Assembly (NCBI GenBank): GCA_945869715.1
Contig: CAMBPP010000023.1
Coordinates: 1-15,367, forward strand
DNA: 15,367 nucleotides
Direction: 5' to 3'
From: Bifidobacterium breve
GTDB lineage: Bacteria; Actinomycetota; Acidimicrobiia; Acidimicrobiales; Ilumatobacteraceae
This document shows, one piece after another, positions 14,495-15,367 of the stretch; positions within the stretch are counted from its first letter, which is position 1, and each line of letters begins with the position of its first letter. The notes under the pieces were generated by a model. It did no database searches. It was given only the letters and a program-made list of their open reading frames with translations, and was not told the DNA's origin. The translations under genes were made by a program, and so were the position numbers.

Positions 14495-14982
14495 GTACGT
14501 CTTCAGAAATTTATTCGCTACGTGTCAACGGAACGGATCAACACGTGAAAGACGCATGGATCGGTGAAAGCCTGCTGTACGTCTTGCGCGAGCGACTCGG
14601 CTTCATGGGCTCCAAGGGTGCCTGTGAGCAGGGTGAATGCGGAAGTTGCACTGTCCTCATCAATAACGATGCCGTGTGTTCGTGCTTAGTGATGGCTGCA
14701 AGTGCCATTGATACCGACATCATTACGGTTGAAGGCTTAGCCCCCTCTGAGAGCCCTAACGACATACAACAAGCGTTTGTTACCGAAGGTGCTGTGCAAT
14801 GCGGCTTTTGCACTCCAGGTCTCATTGTTGCAGTGCACCACCTCTTAGAGACCAACTCATCTCCAACAGAAATTGAAGTGAAAGAAGCATTGTCGGGAAA
14901 TATCTGCAGGTGTACCGGATACGGTCGTATTTTTTCTGCAGTACAACTCGTCATTTCTCAGAGAGAAAAGAGCATCTCGTGA
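14491..14982 (+). CDS. [2Fe-2S] (small) subunit of a molybdenum hydroxylase
   Basis: A 163-residue small subunit with two [2Fe-2S] clusters. The ferredoxin-like domain carries C45, C50, C53 and C65 with canonical C-x4-C-x2-C spacing in G-A-C-E-Q-G-E-C-G-S-C-T-V. The helical domain carries C104 and C107 (Q-C-G-F-C-T-P-G) and C139 and C141 (I-C-R-C-T-G-Y-G-R-I). It relays electrons from the Mo site to FAD. Translation starts at a GTG overlapping the FAD-subunit stop by four bases (GTGA), and its own stop overlaps the next GTG in the same way. Length is normal for XdhC/CoxS-type subunits. Confidence 0.95.
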   Translation: MSTSSEIYSLRVNGTDQHVKDAWIGESLLYVLRERLGFMGSKGACEQGECGSCTVLINNDAVCSCLVMAASAIDTDIITVEGLAPSESPNDIQQAFVTEGAVQCGFCTPGLIVAVHHLLETNSSPTEIEVKEALSGNICRCTGYGRIFSAVQLVISQREKSIS

Positions 14983-15367
14983 GTACACGTACGACGAGTA
15001 AGCAACGAGAAGTACTCGGCGTTTCAGCACTGCGACCCGACGGCATAGCAAAAACGCAGGGAACTTTCTCATTTTCATCTGACTACACAGCAGACAATAT
15101 GTTGTGGGGTGCCACATTGCGTTCACCACATCCATATGCCCGCATCATTTCCATAGATATTTCCGAGGCCATAAAAATTGACGGTGTAGAAACGATTCTC
15201 CTCTCTGAAGACGTTCCAGGAAAACTCACCTACGGTCTTATCGCATCTGACCAACCGGTATTTGCGTCCGAATATGTGCGGTACATGGGCGAACCCATCG
15301 CAGCTGTAGCTGCAGATCATCCGGAAACATGTCGCCGTGCATTAGACGCAATCGTCGTTCACTACGA
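14979..15367 (+). CDS. Molybdenum-cofactor (large) subunit of a molybdenum hydroxylase, cut by the window edge
   Basis: The first 129 residues of a xanthine dehydrogenase/CO dehydrogenase-type large subunit. From the GTG at 14979 the frame stays open to the edge. It shows the standard N-terminus: L-G-V-S-A-L-R-P-D-G-I-A-K (residues 13-25), then L-W-G-A-T-L-R-S-P-H-P-Y-A-R-I (42-56), D-V-P-G (78-81) and Y-V-R-Y-M-G-E-P-I-A-A-V-A-A (99-112). The catalytic Mo region lies beyond the window, so the substrate class cannot be judged. The start overlaps the small-subunit stop by four bases. The region is paralogous to residues 185-300 of the fused enzyme at 8923, making this a second, separate hydroxylase in one operon. 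Confidence 0.93.
   Translation, partial: MSTRTTSKQREVLGVSALRPDGIAKTQGTFSFSSDYTADNMLWGATLRSPHPYARIISIDISEAIKIDGVETILLSEDVPGKLTYGLIASDQPVFASEYVRYMGEPIAAVAADHPETCRRALDAIVVHY

Noticed and set aside
1..15367. Mobile elements, CRISPR arrays, tRNA/rRNA genes and long repeats
   Set aside because: None seen on reading: no transposase-like or integrase-like proteins, no repeat-spacer pattern, and almost all bases are accounted for by coding genes.

Overview
The window looks like gene-dense chromosomal DNA from an actinobacterium. No gap between genes exceeds about 70 bases, and no mobile elements, CRISPR arrays, tRNAs or rRNAs are visible. The actinobacterial assignment is an inference. It rests on a mycothiol-dependent maleylpyruvate-isomerase-type protein (2937-3656), moderate base composition (about half G+C by eye), and -10-like TANNNT boxes 6-8 bases from several starts that lack a Shine-Dalgarno sequence. 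The ProA-like and metallo-beta-lactamase proteins resemble versions I recall from Acidimicrobiia-type actinobacteria, so an aquatic member of that class is my best guess.

Region 1 (1-3656, plus strand) is a compact run: the tail of an unidentified gene, a SnoaL-like protein, a nitroreductase-family flavoprotein, panB and panC (two steps of pantothenate synthesis), and a DinB/maleylpyruvate-isomerase-fold protein. Region 2 (3657-6618) holds a long ProA-like aldehyde dehydrogenase on the minus strand, a divergent metallo-beta-lactamase hydrolase of the glyoxalase II/persulfide dioxygenase type, and a convergent TauE/SafE permease.

Region 3 (6688 to the right edge, plus strand) is the most interesting part. 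It is a single apparent operon of eight genes, most joined by 4-base stop/start overlaps. In order they are: an M20-type hydantoinase/carbamoylase-family amidase; a nitrilase-superfamily D-carbamoylase; a molybdenum hydroxylase with the iron-sulphur and Mo domains fused (XdhD-like); a shortened SsnA-like amidohydrolase; a luciferase-like flavin oxidoreductase; and the FAD, [2Fe-2S] and (cut by the edge) Mo subunits of a second molybdenum hydroxylase.

Together these suggest catabolism of an N-heterocycle (purine-, pyrimidine- or hydantoin-like). The ring would be hydroxylated by Mo enzymes, deaminated or opened by the amidohydrolase and perhaps the flavin enzyme, and the resulting carbamoyl compound split to an amine, CO2 and ammonia. 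The pairing of SsnA- and XdhD-like proteins recalls the poorly understood E. coli ygf/ssnA/xdhD cluster. The substrate cannot be read from the sequence.
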